Shown here in pieces: positions 28,874-39,381 of a stretch of 64,000 nucleotides of DNA. Numbering within the stretch: position 1 is the first letter of the stretch; every line of letters begins with the position of its first letter. This DNA comes from an uncultured Porticoccus sp. (GTDB lineage Bacteria > Pseudomonadota > Gammaproteobacteria > Pseudomonadales > Porticoccaceae): the NCBI RefSeq assembly GCF_913061305.1, contig NZ_CAJXST010000001.1:124001-188000 (forward strand), read 5' to 3'. The position numbers and the translations under genes were made by a program. Below the pieces are notes generated by a model. That model saw only the letters and a list, made by a program, of their open reading frames with translations. It had not been told where the DNA came from and ran no database searches.

Positions 28874-30304
28874 TCAGGTGGTCAATGCCCGCAGGAGTTG
28901 TTTAAAATCTTCGCCTATATCGCGACTCGTTTCCTGCAACTCTTTAACCTTTCGGCAAGCATGAAGGACCGTAGTATGATCCCTGCCACCGAAGGCCTCG
29001 CCTATTTCCGGTAAGCTGTGATTCGTCAGCTCTTTGGCCAACGCCATTGCTACCTGGCGAGGTCTGGCGATGGACCGGCTTCTGCGTTTTGAAAGAAGCT
29101 CTGATAGTTTAACCTTGTAATATTCGGACACCACCCGCTGGATATTGTCGATGGTCACCAACTTGTCCTGCAGGGCCAGTAGATCCCGAAGAGATTCACG
29201 AATCAGGTCAATATCTATAGGTCTACCGGTAAAGTGAGCACTCGCTATAACTCTTTTCAGCGCACCTTCAAGCTCACGCACATTTGACCGGATACGCTGG
29301 GCAATAAAAAATGCAGCGTCATTCGGCAGCTCAACCTTTGCCTGGTGAGCCTTTTTAATAAGAATCGCTACGCGGGTTTCCAGCTCCGGCGGCTCTACAG
29401 CGACTGTCAGCCCCCACCCGAAACGGGACTTGAGGCGCTCTTCAAGGCCGTTTATTTCTTTTGGATAGCGGTCACAGGTCAGGATCATTTGCTGACCACC
29501 CTCCAGGAGCGCATTGAAGGTATGAAAAAACTCTTCCTGAGATCGCTCTTTTCCGGCAAAAAATTGAATATCATCAATTAACAGGGCATCCACGGAACGG
29601 TAAAAACGCTTGAAATCATTGATGGCGTTTAACTGCAAAGCCTTGACCATATCGGCAACAAAACGCTCGGAGTGCAAGTAGATAATCTTTGCATTGGGTT
29701 TCTGCAGACGCAGCGCATTGCCCACCGCATGCATCAGGTGGGTTTTTCCCAACCCGACACCACCATAGATAAAGAGTGGGTTGTAAGAACCGCCAGGGTT
29801 TTCAGCAATCTGCTTGGAAGCAGCCAGTGCCAGCTGGTTGGATTTCCCCTCGACAAAGGAAGAAAAGGTAAAAACCTCATTTATATTGCTTTGGTGATTC
29901 AGGCCGCCCTCAATACCACTGTTTCTGGAAGCAGCATGTGTCTGTGGGCGGGTCGGTATAGCAGCAGCCACTGGGACTGAAACACCGGCATCAACCTCCA
30001 GATCAGGAGATGGCCTCGAAACCGCCGCCCCCTGCTCCCTTTCATGAACACCTGATTCTACGGTGACGGCACATCGCTCCCCGCAAACCTGCTGATAAAT
30101 ATCGACGATTCGATCGAGAAACTTGTCCGATACCCAGTCTTTCACAAAACGATTGGGTGCCAACAGACAGACGCTGTTTGAGGTGGTCGAGCCCTCAGGC
30201 TGTGAGGTATCGAGTTTTAGTGGTCTTATCCAGGTATTAAATTGCTGGGCAGGCAACTCTTCCTGAAGATAGCTCAGACACTTTTCCCATAAAATTTGAG
30301 CCAA
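28874..30304 (-). CDS. dnaA: Chromosomal replication initiator protein DnaA
   Basis: The AAA+ initiator that binds DnaA boxes and opens oriC; 476 residues. Domain I ([25 protein letters not shown]) is followed by a variable linker. The ATPase has Walker [11 protein letters not shown] and Walker [13 protein letters not shown]. Domain IV ends with the DnaA-box-reading signature [15 protein letters not shown]. The start codon is TTG at 30304, supported by an AGGGG ribosome binding site 7 bases upstream and by N-terminal alignment to other DnaA proteins. Three DnaA boxes in the upstream gap indicate autoregulation. Confidence 0.98.
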   Translation of the reverse strand: MAQILWEKCLSYLQEELPAQQFNTWIRPLKLDTSQPEGSTTSNSVCLLAPNRFVKDWVSDKFLDRIVDIYQQVCGERCAVTVESGVHEREQGAAVSRPSPDLEVDAGVSVPVAAAIPTRPQTHAASRNSGIEGGLNHQSNINEVFTFSSFVEGKSNQLALAASKQIAENPGGSYNPLFIYGGVGLGKTHLMHAVGNALRLQKPNAKIIYLHSERFVADMVKALQLNAINDFKRFYRSVDALLIDDIQFFAGKERSQEEFFHTFNALLEGGQQMILTCDRYPKEINGLEERLKSRFGWGLTVAVEPPELETRVAILIKKAHQAKVELPNDAAFFIAQRIRSNVRELEGALKRVIASAHFTGRPIDIDLIRESLRDLLALQDKLVTIDNIQRVVSEYYKVKLSELLSKRRSRSIARPRQVAMALAKELTNHSLPEIGEAFGGRDHTTVLHACRKVKELQETSRDIGEDFKQLLRALTT

Positions 30305-30646
30305 ACCAAACCCCTTTTTGCTTTGTAGGCGGCACGAAAATGCGGATACTTCGTGTTGTTTTTATGGGCCCAGTCTAGCGACAAAAGGTCCGGTTATCCA
30401 CACCTATCTGTTATTGCTTTAACAGGCAATAAACCCACTATATTTATATTTATCAGTAAGTTATATAATACAAGAGGTTTTATGTTATACACAGAAAAAA
30501 TATTTGTAATGGTTGTTTTTTAATCAAACCCTGTGGATAACCTGTTATCAAAATGTGTGTTTACTGGGGATTTGCTGTCAAAGAGATAATATGAGCGGGC
30601 GCCGTTACTGGCCTGCAGTGATTAATGACTGTCCATCAAAAACAAG
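30305..30646. promoter_or_regulatory. dnaA upstream region with DnaA boxes
   Basis: This 342-bp AT-rich gap between dnaA and mnmE holds two perfect TTATCCACA boxes (30394-30402 plus strand; 30532-30540 as TGTGGATAA) and TTATACACA at 30485-30493. It contains the dnaA promoter, probably autorepressed by DnaA. A 16-bp block CCGGTTATCCACACCT (30390-30405) recurs identically in the probable oriC at 34668-34683. It may be a secondary origin element; the strand switch of genes favours the other gap as the main origin. Confidence 0.75.
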
Positions 30647-32020
30647 TCATTTTCCGATGCAAAAACTGGAAAAAATTTCACCCAGTAGATCATCCGAAGT
30701 AAATTCTCCTGTGATTTCGGCCAGACACTGCTGGGCCAAACGCAAGTCTTCGGCAAGCAGCTCGCCCGCACCAGCCTCATTGAGTTGTTTTTCGCCGCTA
30801 CACAGATATTGTTGGGTGCGCTGCAGCGCATCGAGGTGACGCCGTCTGGCGGTAAACCCCCCCGCCTCACTGCCCGAATAATCCATGCACTGCTTGAGAT
30901 GATCAACCAGATAATCCAGACCATGGCTCTGTTTGGCTGAAAGCGTCACCACCGGATGCCCCCGATTCTCTGTAATGCCCACCGGAATCTCTGACGCATC
31001 CGCTTTGTTCAGGATGAAACTGATATTTTCGGCTTGCGGAAACCTGTTGAAATACTCCGGCCAGTTCTTTTGTGGATCCAGCGAGTAGGGTTGACTGCTG
31101 TCCACCACAAACAGAACCCGATCCGCTTCTTCTATTGCCTGCCATGCCCGACGAATACCTTCCCGCTCAATGGGATCAGCCGACTCGCGCAAGCCCGCCG
31201 TGTCGATGACATGCAGCGGCATCCCATCCAGGTTGATCTCCTCCCGCAATAAATCCCTGGTAGTCCCCTCTATGTCGGTGACGATGGCACTGTCCCTACC
31301 CGACAGCGCATTGAGCAAACTGGACTTGCCGGCATTGGGCTTGCCTGCAATAACGACCGTCATACCCTCTTTCAGCAGAGCACCCTGTGTTGCTTGATGA
31401 AAAACCTCATCAAGCCGGGTAACGATCTCATGCAAATCTGCACTGACCCGGCCATCAGCCAAAAAGTCGATTTCCTCCTCGGGGAAATCAATGGCCGCTT
31501 CCACATAAACCCGCAGACCGGTCAATGCCTCCAGTAATTGGTGGATCTTTGTGGAAAAGGCCCCCTGCAGAGAACGGACTGCACAACGGGCGGCCTGTAC
31601 CGAGGTGGCACTAATGAGATCGGCAATGGCCTCGGCCTGGGTCAGATCGAGCTTGTCGTTGAGGAATGCGCGCTGCGAAAACTCACCGGGCAAGGCGAGC
31701 CTGGCACCCAGCTCAACGGCGCGCTGTAGCAGCATATCCATGATGACCGGACCCCCATGCCCCTGCAGTTCGAGCACATGTTCTCCGGTAAAGGAATGGG
31801 GTGCAGGAAAATAGATCGCCAGACCGCGATCAATAACCTGATGATTGCCGTCGTGAAAGTCTGTAAAAACGGCTTTGCGCGGTTCCAGGCTCTTCCCAAT
31901 CAACCCGTCGACAAAGGGGCCCAGTGCGGCCCCCGAAATACGTATCACGCCGACCCCACCGCGGCCCGGTGGAGTCGCCACTGCGACAATAACATCCTGA
32001 TCGTGACTGGGGCTGTTCAT
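30647..32020 (-). CDS. mnmE: tRNA modification GTPase MnmE
   Basis: With MnmG it makes the 5-carboxymethylaminomethyl group on wobble uridines of tRNA. The 457-residue protein has the N-terminal folate-binding domain ([20 protein letters not shown]), a G domain with [16 protein letters not shown] (G1), DIEGTTRD (G2), DTAGLRE (G3) and NKAD (G4), and the essential C-terminal CIGK. It is the last gene of the rpmH-rnpA-yidD-yidC-mnmE set, after a terminator at 32030-32051. Its partner mnmG lies 3 kb away on the opposite strand. Confidence 0.98.
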   Translation of the reverse strand: MNSPSHDQDVIVAVATPPGRGGVGVIRISGAALGPFVDGLIGKSLEPRKAVFTDFHDGNHQVIDRGLAIYFPAPHSFTGEHVLELQGHGGPVIMDMLLQRAVELGARLALPGEFSQRAFLNDKLDLTQAEAIADLISATSVQAARCAVRSLQGAFSTKIHQLLEALTGLRVYVEAAIDFPEEEIDFLADGRVSADLHEIVTRLDEVFHQATQGALLKEGMTVVIAGKPNAGKSSLLNALSGRDSAIVTDIEGTTRDLLREEINLDGMPLHVIDTAGLRESADPIEREGIRRAWQAIEEADRVLFVVDSSQPYSLDPQKNWPEYFNRFPQAENISFILNKADASEIPVGITENRGHPVVTLSAKQSHGLDYLVDHLKQCMDYSGSEAGGFTARRRHLDALQRTQQYLCSGEKQLNEAGAGELLAEDLRLAQQCLAEITGEFTSDDLLGEIFSSFCIGK

Positions 32021-32029
32021 GTATCACCA

Positions 32030-32051
32030 AAAAGGCTCCCGGAGGAGCCTT
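32030..32051 (-). terminator. Terminator between yidC and mnmE
   Basis: AAGGCTCC (32032-32039) pairs with GGAGCCTT (32044-32051). On the minus strand the stem is followed by TTTTTGG, making an intrinsic terminator just after the yidC stop codon. Some read-through into mnmE is likely because only 38 bp separate the two genes. Confidence 0.8.
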
Positions 32052-32058
32052 GAAGTAT

Positions 32059-33765
32059 CTATTTCTTTTTCGCCGAAGCTGCTTCTATCTGACGGGTGAT
32101 CATCCACTGTTGAAGGATCGAAAGAAGATTGTTTACTGTCCAGTAAAGCACCAACCCGGCCGGAAAAAACATAAAGAAAAAAGTAAAGGCAATTGGCATC
32201 ATTTGCATGATTTTTGCCTGAGTGGGGTCTGGAGGCGTGGGGTTCAGTTTCTGTTGAATAAACATACTGGCACCCATTAACAACGGCAGGATAAACAGCG
32301 GATCCTTGACGGATAAATCCTGAATCCAGAGTATCCAGGGTGCATGTCGCAACTCCACACTCTCAAACAATACCCAATAAAGCGCAATGAATACCGGCAT
32401 CTGTACCAGGATAGGCAGGCACCCGCCCATGGGATTGACCTTTTCCCGCTTGTACAGGTTCATTGTCTCCTGGGAGAGCTTCTGGCGATCGTCCCCGTAA
32501 AGATCTTTCAGGCGCAGCATTTCGGGCTGCAATCGACGCATGTTCGCCATGGAACGATAGCTGGTAGCAGAGAGCTTATAGAATGCCGCCTTAATGAAGA
32601 TGGTCAAAAGAATGATCGACCAACCCCAGTTGCCGATCAGTTCGTGCAGCTGGTTGAGCACCCAGAACAGGGGTTTGGAAACCCACCAGAGCCAACCGTA
32701 GTCCACGGTCAAATCAAGGTAAGGGGAAATCTTCTCCAGCCTGTATTGATCCTTGGGGCCAGCGTAAAATGCGGCCTTGAACTCCCCGGTAGTGCCGGGT
32801 TCAACTGAGGTCTGAGGCGAAGTAAAACCGATGGCGTAAAGATCCTGGTTGCCAAGCTGACGCAGGGAAAAGGTGTTGGTCGTTGATTGATCCGGGATCC
32901 AGGCACTGATGAAATAGTGTTGAATCATTGCAACCCAGCCACCTGTCAGGCTGTCCTTGAAAGGTTTTTCAGCGAGATCGCCGAAATCGAGTTTTTTGTA
33001 GTTGTCTTCCGTTGTGCGCAACGCTGCGCCAACATAGGGGTTCATTCCCATTCCGGTGGACACCTGGGGCTCATGGCTATCGCGCTTGATCTGGCCAAAC
33101 AAGCCCGCCTTCCAGGTATCAGTACCCCGATTGTCAACAAGATAGCTCACCTGGATCAGGTGGTTGCCCCGGGTAAAACTGAACCGTTTAGTGATGATGA
33201 CGTCATTCTGCTGGAAAACCATGTCAACCTGAAGCTGGTCAGCATCTCCAGCGAGTTGATAGTCATTTCTTGTGGCCTTGAAAAGCGGACGCCCTTCACT
33301 GTTGTCTGTCCCGTCGGCGCCAATCAGGCCACTTTGTGCAATGTAAGTCGTACTGGCTGTCTGGTTGAGCAGCACAAAAGGCGAGGAATCCTCTTCCAGC
33401 TCAGTCAGATGTTCTGGCAACGCCACCCGAACGATATCGCCACCCCGGGTATCGATCAGTACATTGAGCACATCAGTGGATACAGATAACAGGCGGTCTG
33501 TCGTTGTTTCGGGTACGGTCGACTCAACGGATGTTGGCGTTACCGGGGAAGTATCATTTTGTAGTGCAGGTATTTCGTTATTAGCAGAAGTCGGTGTTGT
33601 GTCGCTGGGTATTTGCGCCGTTTCCGGGGCTAAAACAGTTTCTTCAGAAACAGGACTCTGATTGACCTGTTGAGAGCTCTGAAAGGTATCCCACTCAAGA
33701 AACAACATATAAAGCACTACCAGCATGCCAGCTATCAGTAATGAACGTTGCCAATCCATAGTCAT
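32059..33765 (-). CDS. yidC: Membrane protein insertase YidC
   Basis: Inserts and folds inner-membrane proteins, including subunits of the ATP synthase encoded nearby. The 568-residue protein has an N-terminal span, a low-complexity Thr/Ser/Pro linker (about 35-100), the large periplasmic beta domain (to about 350) and the five-span core with GGCLPILVQMPVFIALYWVL near 450. The C-terminal tail is positively charged (IEAASAKKK). Its start codon abuts the yidD stop codon. Confidence 0.97.
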   Translation of the reverse strand: MTMDWQRSLLIAGMLVVLYMLFLEWDTFQSSQQVNQSPVSEETVLAPETAQIPSDTTPTSANNEIPALQNDTSPVTPTSVESTVPETTTDRLLSVSTDVLNVLIDTRGGDIVRVALPEHLTELEEDSSPFVLLNQTASTTYIAQSGLIGADGTDNSEGRPLFKATRNDYQLAGDADQLQVDMVFQQNDVIITKRFSFTRGNHLIQVSYLVDNRGTDTWKAGLFGQIKRDSHEPQVSTGMGMNPYVGAALRTTEDNYKKLDFGDLAEKPFKDSLTGGWVAMIQHYFISAWIPDQSTTNTFSLRQLGNQDLYAIGFTSPQTSVEPGTTGEFKAAFYAGPKDQYRLEKISPYLDLTVDYGWLWWVSKPLFWVLNQLHELIGNWGWSIILLTIFIKAAFYKLSATSYRSMANMRRLQPEMLRLKDLYGDDRQKLSQETMNLYKREKVNPMGGCLPILVQMPVFIALYWVLFESVELRHAPWILWIQDLSVKDPLFILPLLMGASMFIQQKLNPTPPDPTQAKIMQMMPIAFTFFFMFFPAGLVLYWTVNNLLSILQQWMITRQIEAASAKKK

Positions 33766-33996
33766 TTAACTCTTTTCTTTTTCAGATTGTGGTACGGGAT
33801 CATAGCCACCCGTGTGAAAGGGGTGACACTTTAACAGACGCTGAAACCCAAGATAGACACCCTTTGAAACACCGTGCACTTTGATTGCCTCTTCTGTATA
33901 GCAGGAGCAACTGGGATAAAAACGACAGTTTTTTCCCAACAGAGGGCTTATCAGGTACTGATAGCCCTTGAGCATAGCCAGCAATAATGAACGCAT
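33766..33996 (-). CDS. yidD: Membrane protein insertion efficiency factor YidD
   Basis: A 76-residue protein with the three conserved cysteines of the family ([17 protein letters not shown]) and the [13 protein letters not shown] motif. It assists YidC-dependent insertion. It is located between rnpA (2-bp gap) and yidC (no gap), the standard place. Confidence 0.95.
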   Translation of the reverse strand: MRSLLLAMLKGYQYLISPLLGKNCRFYPSCSCYTEEAIKVHGVSKGVYLGFQRLLKCHPFHTGGYDPVPQSEKEKS

Positions 33997-33998
33997 GA

Positions 33999-34364
33999 TT
34001 ACTGTTCTGCCTGAAGTTTTCGCGATAACCGGCGCCAGCTGTTTTCCAGCAGGTCGGTTTGTTCCCTCGGCGTCAGGCGGTCCATACCCTGACGTGCCAA
34101 AAATATTATATCAAGGGAATCAAGGAGATTTTGAGAGTGACGGAAGGTTTCACGGACAACTCGCTTTACACGATTGCGATCTACCGATCGACGAATGTGT
34201 TTTTTTGCTACCACGAGACCGAGGCGTGGCTGGCAAAGCCCGTTGGGTTTGGCCAGTAATAAAAGGTTGGGATGTGCAACTTTGTAACAGGTATCAGCAA
34301 AAACAGCCTGGTAAGCCCGGGCTGTTAATAGACGCTTGTTTCTGCCAAAAGAGGTCTCGGGCAC
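33999..34364 (-). CDS. rnpA: Ribonuclease P protein component
   Basis: The 121-residue basic protein subunit of RNase P, which matures the 5' ends of tRNAs. The RNR signature is visible in [19 protein letters not shown] (about residues 54-72), and the N-terminus [16 protein letters not shown] fits the family. The start is GTG 34364, 26 bp after rpmH. Operon position rpmH-rnpA-yidD-yidC is conserved in bacteria. Confidence 0.96.
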   Translation of the reverse strand: MPETSFGRNKRLLTARAYQAVFADTCYKVAHPNLLLLAKPNGLCQPRLGLVVAKKHIRRSVDRNRVKRVVRETFRHSQNLLDSLDIIFLARQGMDRLTPREQTDLLENSWRRLSRKLQAEQ

Positions 34365-34390
34365 AGGACTGCCCTGGTCGAGGGTAACAA

Positions 34391-34525
34391 TCAGGCTGCC
34401 AGACGCTTACGGCCCTTGGCCCGGCGACGGTTTATTAGCTGACGACCATTTTTTGTTGCCATGCGTGCACGAAATCCGTGGGTACGCTTGCGCTTCAATA
34501 CACTGGGCTGGAATGTTCTTTTCAT
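34391..34525 (-). CDS. rpmH: 50S ribosomal protein L34
   Basis: A 44-residue, strongly basic protein starting [20 protein letters not shown] and ending GRKRLAA, nearly identical to L34 of other gammaproteobacteria. ATG 34525 is preceded by an AGG-containing ribosome binding site. It is the first gene of the minus-strand unit and faces the probable oriC. Confidence 0.98.
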   Translation of the reverse strand: MKRTFQPSVLKRKRTHGFRARMATKNGRQLINRRRAKGRKRLAA

Positions 34526-34559
34526 GGCGTACTTCCTTAAGCTGGCCTGTTACCTTCAA

Positions 34560-35075
34560 AGGGCGGGGGATTTTAATGAATATCCAGTGCCAGATCAATC
34601 AAAGATCATCCTCTGGACAAAATAACCTTGAAACAAACTTACCCACAGGCTGACAAGTGGTCCAAAGCCGGTTATCCACACCTGTGTTAAAACTGTGGGT
34701 AACTCACGGGAAAATCCGGTGGAATACCTATGAACAGAATTGTGGGTAACTCATTATAAATAGAGCCTGTGCACAACTGGCATCTTCGCCCACAGGTTAC
34801 ACAAAGAAAAGAAGCCCTCTCGAAGCAACTTACCAAGTGTTTTACATCACTTGTAACGCATTGATATTAAATCAATATTTTGATATACCCACAGAAAAGC
34901 TGTTGTATATATATAACTACTATTTACTAATACCTATATATAAAGAAAATATTTAATCTATTTTAATGGTTGCCTGATGTTCGACTGAACCCGGCAAATG
35001 AAATAGGGAAGCTGTGAGCTTGGGGGAGAAACGAAACGGTTAAATGATAGACAATTTACTTTATACTCCCCGCCC
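34560..35075. promoter_or_regulatory. Probable chromosomal replication origin (oriC)
   Basis: This gap between divergent rpmH and mnmG contains a cluster of DnaA boxes: TTACCCACA 34639-34647, TTATCCACA 34672-34680, TGTGGGTAA 34694-34702 and 34741-34749, TGTGCACAA 34768-34776, and a near match ending ACCCACA near 34892. To their right lies a very AT-rich stretch (about 34860-34970), suited to be the DNA unwinding element. Two GATC sites are at the left end. All genes from 24 to 34.5 kb point left and those from 35.1 to 49.8 kb point right, so gene direction switches exactly here. A TATACT -10-like box for mnmG lies near 35062. Confidence 0.85.
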
Positions 35076-35108
35076 TTGCTCAAAAAATCAGAGAACAGTC
35101 TTTTGCCC

Positions 35109-37001
35109 ATGAATTACCCGGAAAAGTTCGATGTCATCGTTATTGGTGGCGGCCATGCCGGTACCGAAGCCTGCCTGGCTGCGGCTCGAATGGGCTGCAA
35201 GACCCTTTTGCTCACACATAATATTGAAACCTTAGGGCAGATGTCCTGTAACCCGGCGATTGGCGGGATCGGCAAAAGTCACCTGGTGAAGGAAGTGGAT
35301 GCCCTGGGTGGTGTCATGGCCCGTGCAACGGATCTCAGTGGTATTCAGTTCCGAACGCTCAATGCCCGAAAAGGCCCGGCTGTCAGAGCAACCAGAGCCC
35401 AGGCAGACCGTATTTTATACAAGGCAGCGGTTCGCCAAGTTCTGGAAAACCAGCCCAATTTGTGGATTTTCCAGCAGGCAGCTGAGGATCTGATGATGGC
35501 CGGCACTCGGGTGAGTGGTGTGGTAACGCAGATGGGATTGCGTTTTGAGGCGAAAACCATTGTTTTGACAGCGGGTACTTTCCTTGCCGGAAAAATTCAT
35601 ATCGGGATGGAAAACTATGCCGGTGGACGGGCCGGGGATCCACCGGCGCTGGGGCTGGCGGCAAAGCTCCGGGAATTGCCCTTGCGGGTCGATCGGCTGA
35701 AGACCGGCACGCCGCCAAGAATTGATGCGCGAAGCGTCAATCTTGAGGGACTGCAGGTCCAGTGGGGTGACAAGCCGGAACCTGTCATGTCATTTCTCGG
35801 GGATAGCTCGCAGCACCCGCAGCAAACCTGTTGTTACATTACCTACACCAACGAGCGCACGCATGAAATCATTCGTGGTGGAATGGATCGCTCACCGATG
35901 TATACCGGTGTAATTGAGGGTGTTGGTCCCCGTTACTGCCCTTCGATCGAAGACAAGGTGGTCCGTTTTGCCGACAAGCAAAGTCATCAGATTTTCATTG
36001 AACCAGAGGGGCTGACAACCCATGAGCTCTATCCCAACGGTATTTCAACCAGTCTGCCTTTTGATGTGCAGATGGAGCTGGTTCGCTCAATAGCTGGCTT
36101 TGAAAACGCGCATATAACCCGGCCGGGTTATGCCATTGAGTACGATTACTTCAATCCGCAGGATTTGCAGTACTCATTGGAGAGCAAGCATATTGACGGG
36201 TTGTTCTTTGCCGGACAGATTAACGGTACGACGGGTTATGAAGAAGCTGCCGCTCAGGGCCTGCTGGCTGGTTTGAATGCCGGACTGCAGAGTCGTGAAA
36301 TGGCACCATGGTGTCCCCGGCGCGATGAAGCCTACATTGGCGTGCTGGTCGATGACCTTATCACCATGGGGACGCACGAACCCTACCGGATGTTTACCAG
36401 TCGCGCAGAATACCGACTGTTGTTGCGGCAGGACAATGCGGACATGCGGCTCACCGAAAAAGGGCGGGAGCTGGGGTTGGTTGACGATGAACGCTGGCAG
36501 CGCTTCTGTGAAAAAAGTGAAGCGGTAGCAAGGGAGCAGCAGCGATTGAAGAGTTGCTGGATCCAGCCTGGCAGTCCTCAGGCAGCAATGATTGCCGAAA
36601 AAACTGGCTCAGTGCCAATGCATGAATACAGTCTTTTTGAACTGCTGAAACGACCGGAACTGCATTACGACGATATTCAATCACTGCAGGAAGCGCCGTT
36701 GCAGGTTGCCGGGGAGGTGGCGGAACAGGTCGAGATAGATGCCAAGTATGCTGGTTATATCGCACGCCAGCAGGAAGAAATTGCTCGTATGCAACGCCAG
36801 GAAAACACCCCGATCCCCACCGATTTTGACTTCAGTGCAGTCAAGGGGTTGTCCAATGAGGTGAAACAAAAGCTGATGGCGACACGCCCGGATACCCTGT
36901 CGAGGGCCTCCCGCATACCGGGTGTTACACCAGCGGCAATATCTCTGCTGCTGATCTATCTCAAGCGAAAATCCATGGTTGAAAAGAAGATCGCCTCCTA
37001 G
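35109..37001 (+). CDS. mnmG: tRNA uridine-5-carboxymethylaminomethyl(34) synthesis enzyme MnmG
   Basis: FAD-dependent partner of MnmE, 630 residues from ATG 35109. The FAD-binding [26 protein letters not shown] is at the N-terminus. The MnmG signatures [12 protein letters not shown] and [16 protein letters not shown] are clear. A TTG eleven codons earlier is in frame but unlikely. It heads the plus-strand series mnmG-rsmG-parA-parB and lies directly beside the probable origin, as gidA does in E. coli. Confidence 0.98.
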   Translation: MNYPEKFDVIVIGGGHAGTEACLAAARMGCKTLLLTHNIETLGQMSCNPAIGGIGKSHLVKEVDALGGVMARATDLSGIQFRTLNARKGPAVRATRAQADRILYKAAVRQVLENQPNLWIFQQAAEDLMMAGTRVSGVVTQMGLRFEAKTIVLTAGTFLAGKIHIGMENYAGGRAGDPPALGLAAKLRELPLRVDRLKTGTPPRIDARSVNLEGLQVQWGDKPEPVMSFLGDSSQHPQQTCCYITYTNERTHEIIRGGMDRSPMYTGVIEGVGPRYCPSIEDKVVRFADKQSHQIFIEPEGLTTHELYPNGISTSLPFDVQMELVRSIAGFENAHITRPGYAIEYDYFNPQDLQYSLESKHIDGLFFAGQINGTTGYEEAAAQGLLAGLNAGLQSREMAPWCPRRDEAYIGVLVDDLITMGTHEPYRMFTSRAEYRLLLRQDNADMRLTEKGRELGLVDDERWQRFCEKSEAVAREQQRLKSCWIQPGSPQAAMIAEKTGSVPMHEYSLFELLKRPELHYDDIQSLQEAPLQVAGEVAEQVEIDAKYAGYIARQQEEIARMQRQENTPIPTDFDFSAVKGLSNEVKQKLMATRPDTLSRASRIPGVTPAAISLLLIYLKRKSMVEKKIAS

Positions 37002-37628
37002 ATGCCGCGTCGGGAACAAATGCTTCGGGATGGGCTGGAAGCTCTGGGTTTACCCCTGGAGGATAGGCAAATCCATGCACTTTTTGCGTACCTGGCGTTA
37101 TTGCAACAGTGGAATCACGCCTACAATTTGACCGCTATTCGCGATCCCGAAATGATGGTTACCCATCATTTGCTGGATAGCCTCAGTATAGCCAGGCGAG
37201 TAAAGGGAATGCGTATTATTGATGTGGGGACCGGCCCTGGGTTGCCCGGTATACCGCTCGCAATATGCTTCCCGGAACGCCAGTTCAGCCTGCTCGATAG
37301 CAATGGCAAGAAAACCCGCTTTCTCTTTCAGGTAAAAACCACACTCGGTTTGGATAATGTGCAGCAACGGCAGTCTCGTGCTGAAACCTATCGCCCGGAA
37401 CAGCCCTTCGATGCCGTCATCAGTCGCGCGTTTACCAGCCTGGCAGGCATGACCGAGAGCTGTGCCCATCTGCTGTCGAAGCATGGGCGTTTCTATGCCA
37501 TGAAGGGGCAATATCCCGAGCAGGAGTTGAGCGAGCTGCCAAAACACTATAATGTCGTCGGCTCACACCGGCTTGTTGTTCCCGGTATTGAAGGTCATCG
37601 GCACCTGATAGAAATTGCGCCCGCCTGA
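37002..37628 (+). CDS. rsmG: 16S rRNA (guanine(527)-N(7))-methyltransferase RsmG
   Basis: A 208-residue SAM-dependent enzyme that methylates G527 of 16S rRNA. Motif I reads IIDVGTGPGLPGIPLAI near residue 73, and the WNHAYNLTAIRDPEMMVTHHLLDSL segment before it is diagnostic. It starts immediately after the mnmG stop codon, and the parA start follows 10 bp after its end. Confidence 0.97.
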   Translation: MPRREQMLRDGLEALGLPLEDRQIHALFAYLALLQQWNHAYNLTAIRDPEMMVTHHLLDSLSIARRVKGMRIIDVGTGPGLPGIPLAICFPERQFSLLDSNGKKTRFLFQVKTTLGLDNVQQRQSRAETYRPEQPFDAVISRAFTSLAGMTESCAHLLSKHGRFYAMKGQYPEQELSELPKHYNVVGSHRLVVPGIEGHRHLIEIAPA

Positions 37629-37638
37629 GGACATTGCT

Positions 37639-38433
37639 TTGAGTCAAACATTTGCCATTGCCAACCAGAAGGGTGGCGTGGGGAAAACCACCACCAGTGT
37701 AAATCTGGCGGCTTCATTGGCCAGCTACAACAAACGTATCCTGCTGGTGGATATGGATCCTCAGGGTAATGCCACCATGGGCTGCGGTATCGAAAAAAGC
37801 CAGCTGAAAATAACGATCCTGGATGTGCTCACCGGCGACATCAAAACAGAAGACGCTCTGCAGCGCTGTGAGACGGGCAATTTTGATCTGTTACCAGCCA
37901 ATGGTGACCTCACTGCAGCCGAAGTGGAACTGCTTCGAGTGACCAATAAAGAGAGCCGGTTGCGCCATGCATTGGCCAGAGTGAAAAGCAGTTACGATTA
38001 CATCGTTATCGACTGTCCCCCGTCGCTCAGTATGCTGACAGTAAACTCGCTGGTGGCCTGTGATGGCGTCATCATACCCATGCAGTGCGAATACTACGCC
38101 CTGGAGGGTTTATCGGCGTTGATGACGACGATCGGTAGGATAGGGAAATTCCTCAATCCAAAACTGCAGGTCGAGGGTATATTGCGGACAATGTACGACC
38201 CCAGAAATAGTCTGACCAACGAGGTTACCGCGCAGTTGCGAAGGCACTTTGGCGACAAAATCTATCGTATCGCGATCCCGCGCAATGTCCGACTGGCAGA
38301 AGCACCGAGCTACGGACAGCCGGCTCTCAGCTATGACAAACATTCCAAAGGTGCGCTTGCTTACCTCGGGCTGGCAGGGGAAATCATTCGCAGAGGCAAA
38401 TCGGCGAGAGCACAGATTGACAGGGCAGGTTAA
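37639..38433 (+). CDS. parA: Chromosome partitioning ATPase ParA (Soj)
   Basis: A 264-residue Walker-type ATPase that moves ParB-parS complexes. The deviant Walker A KGGVGKTTTSVNLAASLA is at about residues 10-27, followed by DMDPQGNATMG and DCPPSLSMLTVNSL. The start is TTG 37639, with GAGG upstream and the family N-terminus SQTFAIANQKGG. It is co-transcribed with parB and with rsmG upstream. Confidence 0.97.
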   Translation: MSQTFAIANQKGGVGKTTTSVNLAASLASYNKRILLVDMDPQGNATMGCGIEKSQLKITILDVLTGDIKTEDALQRCETGNFDLLPANGDLTAAEVELLRVTNKESRLRHALARVKSSYDYIVIDCPPSLSMLTVNSLVACDGVIIPMQCEYYALEGLSALMTTIGRIGKFLNPKLQVEGILRTMYDPRNSLTNEVTAQLRRHFGDKIYRIAIPRNVRLAEAPSYGQPALSYDKHSKGALAYLGLAGEIIRRGKSARAQIDRAG

Positions 38434-38437
38434 CGTT

Positions 38438-39304
38438 ATGGTCAGAAGAAAAGGTTTGGGGCGGGGCCTGGATGCACTGTTGGGTGTTGACGAAGACGAG
38501 GAGGCTTCAGCTTCTCAACACGTGCCGGAAGGCGATCACCTGAAAGAGTTGCCGCTGGAGTTGATGACCCGTGGCAAATACCAGCCCCGTCGGGATATGC
38601 ACCCTGAAGCACTGGAGGAGCTCGCCAATTCCATTCGTGTACAGGGGGTTATGCAGCCCATTGTTGTGCGAGCCATTGGGGTTGACAGCTATGAGATTAT
38701 TGCCGGAGAGCGTCGCTGGAGAGCGGCCCAGCAGGCTGGACTGGAAACCATACCGGCGCTGATCAGGAATGTCTCAGACGAATCTGCCATTGCGATGGCG
38801 TTGATTGAAAATATTCAACGCGAAGATCTCAATGCAATGGAGGAGGCCCAGGCACTCACTCGTCTGCAACAGGAATTTGGTCTGACCCAGCAACAGGTGT
38901 CCGATGCGGTTGGTAAACCCCGCAGTACGGTAGCGAACATCATGCGCCTGATGAGCCTGGAGGAAGATGTGCAAAAACTACTTGAGCACGGTGATCTTGA
39001 AGCAGGCCACGCCAAGGCGCTGCTTGGATTGTCAGGTCTCATGCAGGCTGAGGTGGCCAGAACGGCCGTGGCAAAGGGCTTGACTGTCCGGCAAACAGAA
39101 GCGCTGGTGAGGAAGATGCTCAAACCCCCGGTTGAGCAGGAGAAACAGAAAGACAACAGTGATATCAGGGTGTTGCAGGACAAACTATCAGAGCAAATCG
39201 GTGTCCCTGTACTGATTGAGCACTCAACCAAAGGCAAGGGAAAACTGACCCTTAAATACAACAGCCTGGATGAGCTGGAAGGTATTCTTGAACACATAAA
39301 ATAG
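38438..39304 (+). CDS. parB: Chromosome partitioning protein ParB (Spo0J)
   Basis: A 288-residue CTP-dependent clamp that loads at parS. The N-terminal ParA-contact peptide RRKGLGRGLDALLG, the CTPase motif GERRWRAAQQAG, the central ENIQREDLNAMEEA and the helix-turn-helix TQQQVSDAVGKPRSTVANIMRL are present. An earlier in-frame start inside parA exists but ATG 38438 matches family length. Its likely targets are the two parS palindromes in recF. Confidence 0.97.
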   Translation: MVRRKGLGRGLDALLGVDEDEEASASQHVPEGDHLKELPLELMTRGKYQPRRDMHPEALEELANSIRVQGVMQPIVVRAIGVDSYEIIAGERRWRAAQQAGLETIPALIRNVSDESAIAMALIENIQREDLNAMEEAQALTRLQQEFGLTQQQVSDAVGKPRSTVANIMRLMSLEEDVQKLLEHGDLEAGHAKALLGLSGLMQAEVARTAVAKGLTVRQTEALVRKMLKPPVEQEKQKDNSDIRVLQDKLSEQIGVPVLIEHSTKGKGKLTLKYNSLDELEGILEHIK

Positions 39305-39381
39305 CGCCAAGCCATAAGCGGCATCAATGGCGGCTATTTATTTCGCGGCGCTCCAAAACCTACCTCGATGGCAAAGTTTAG

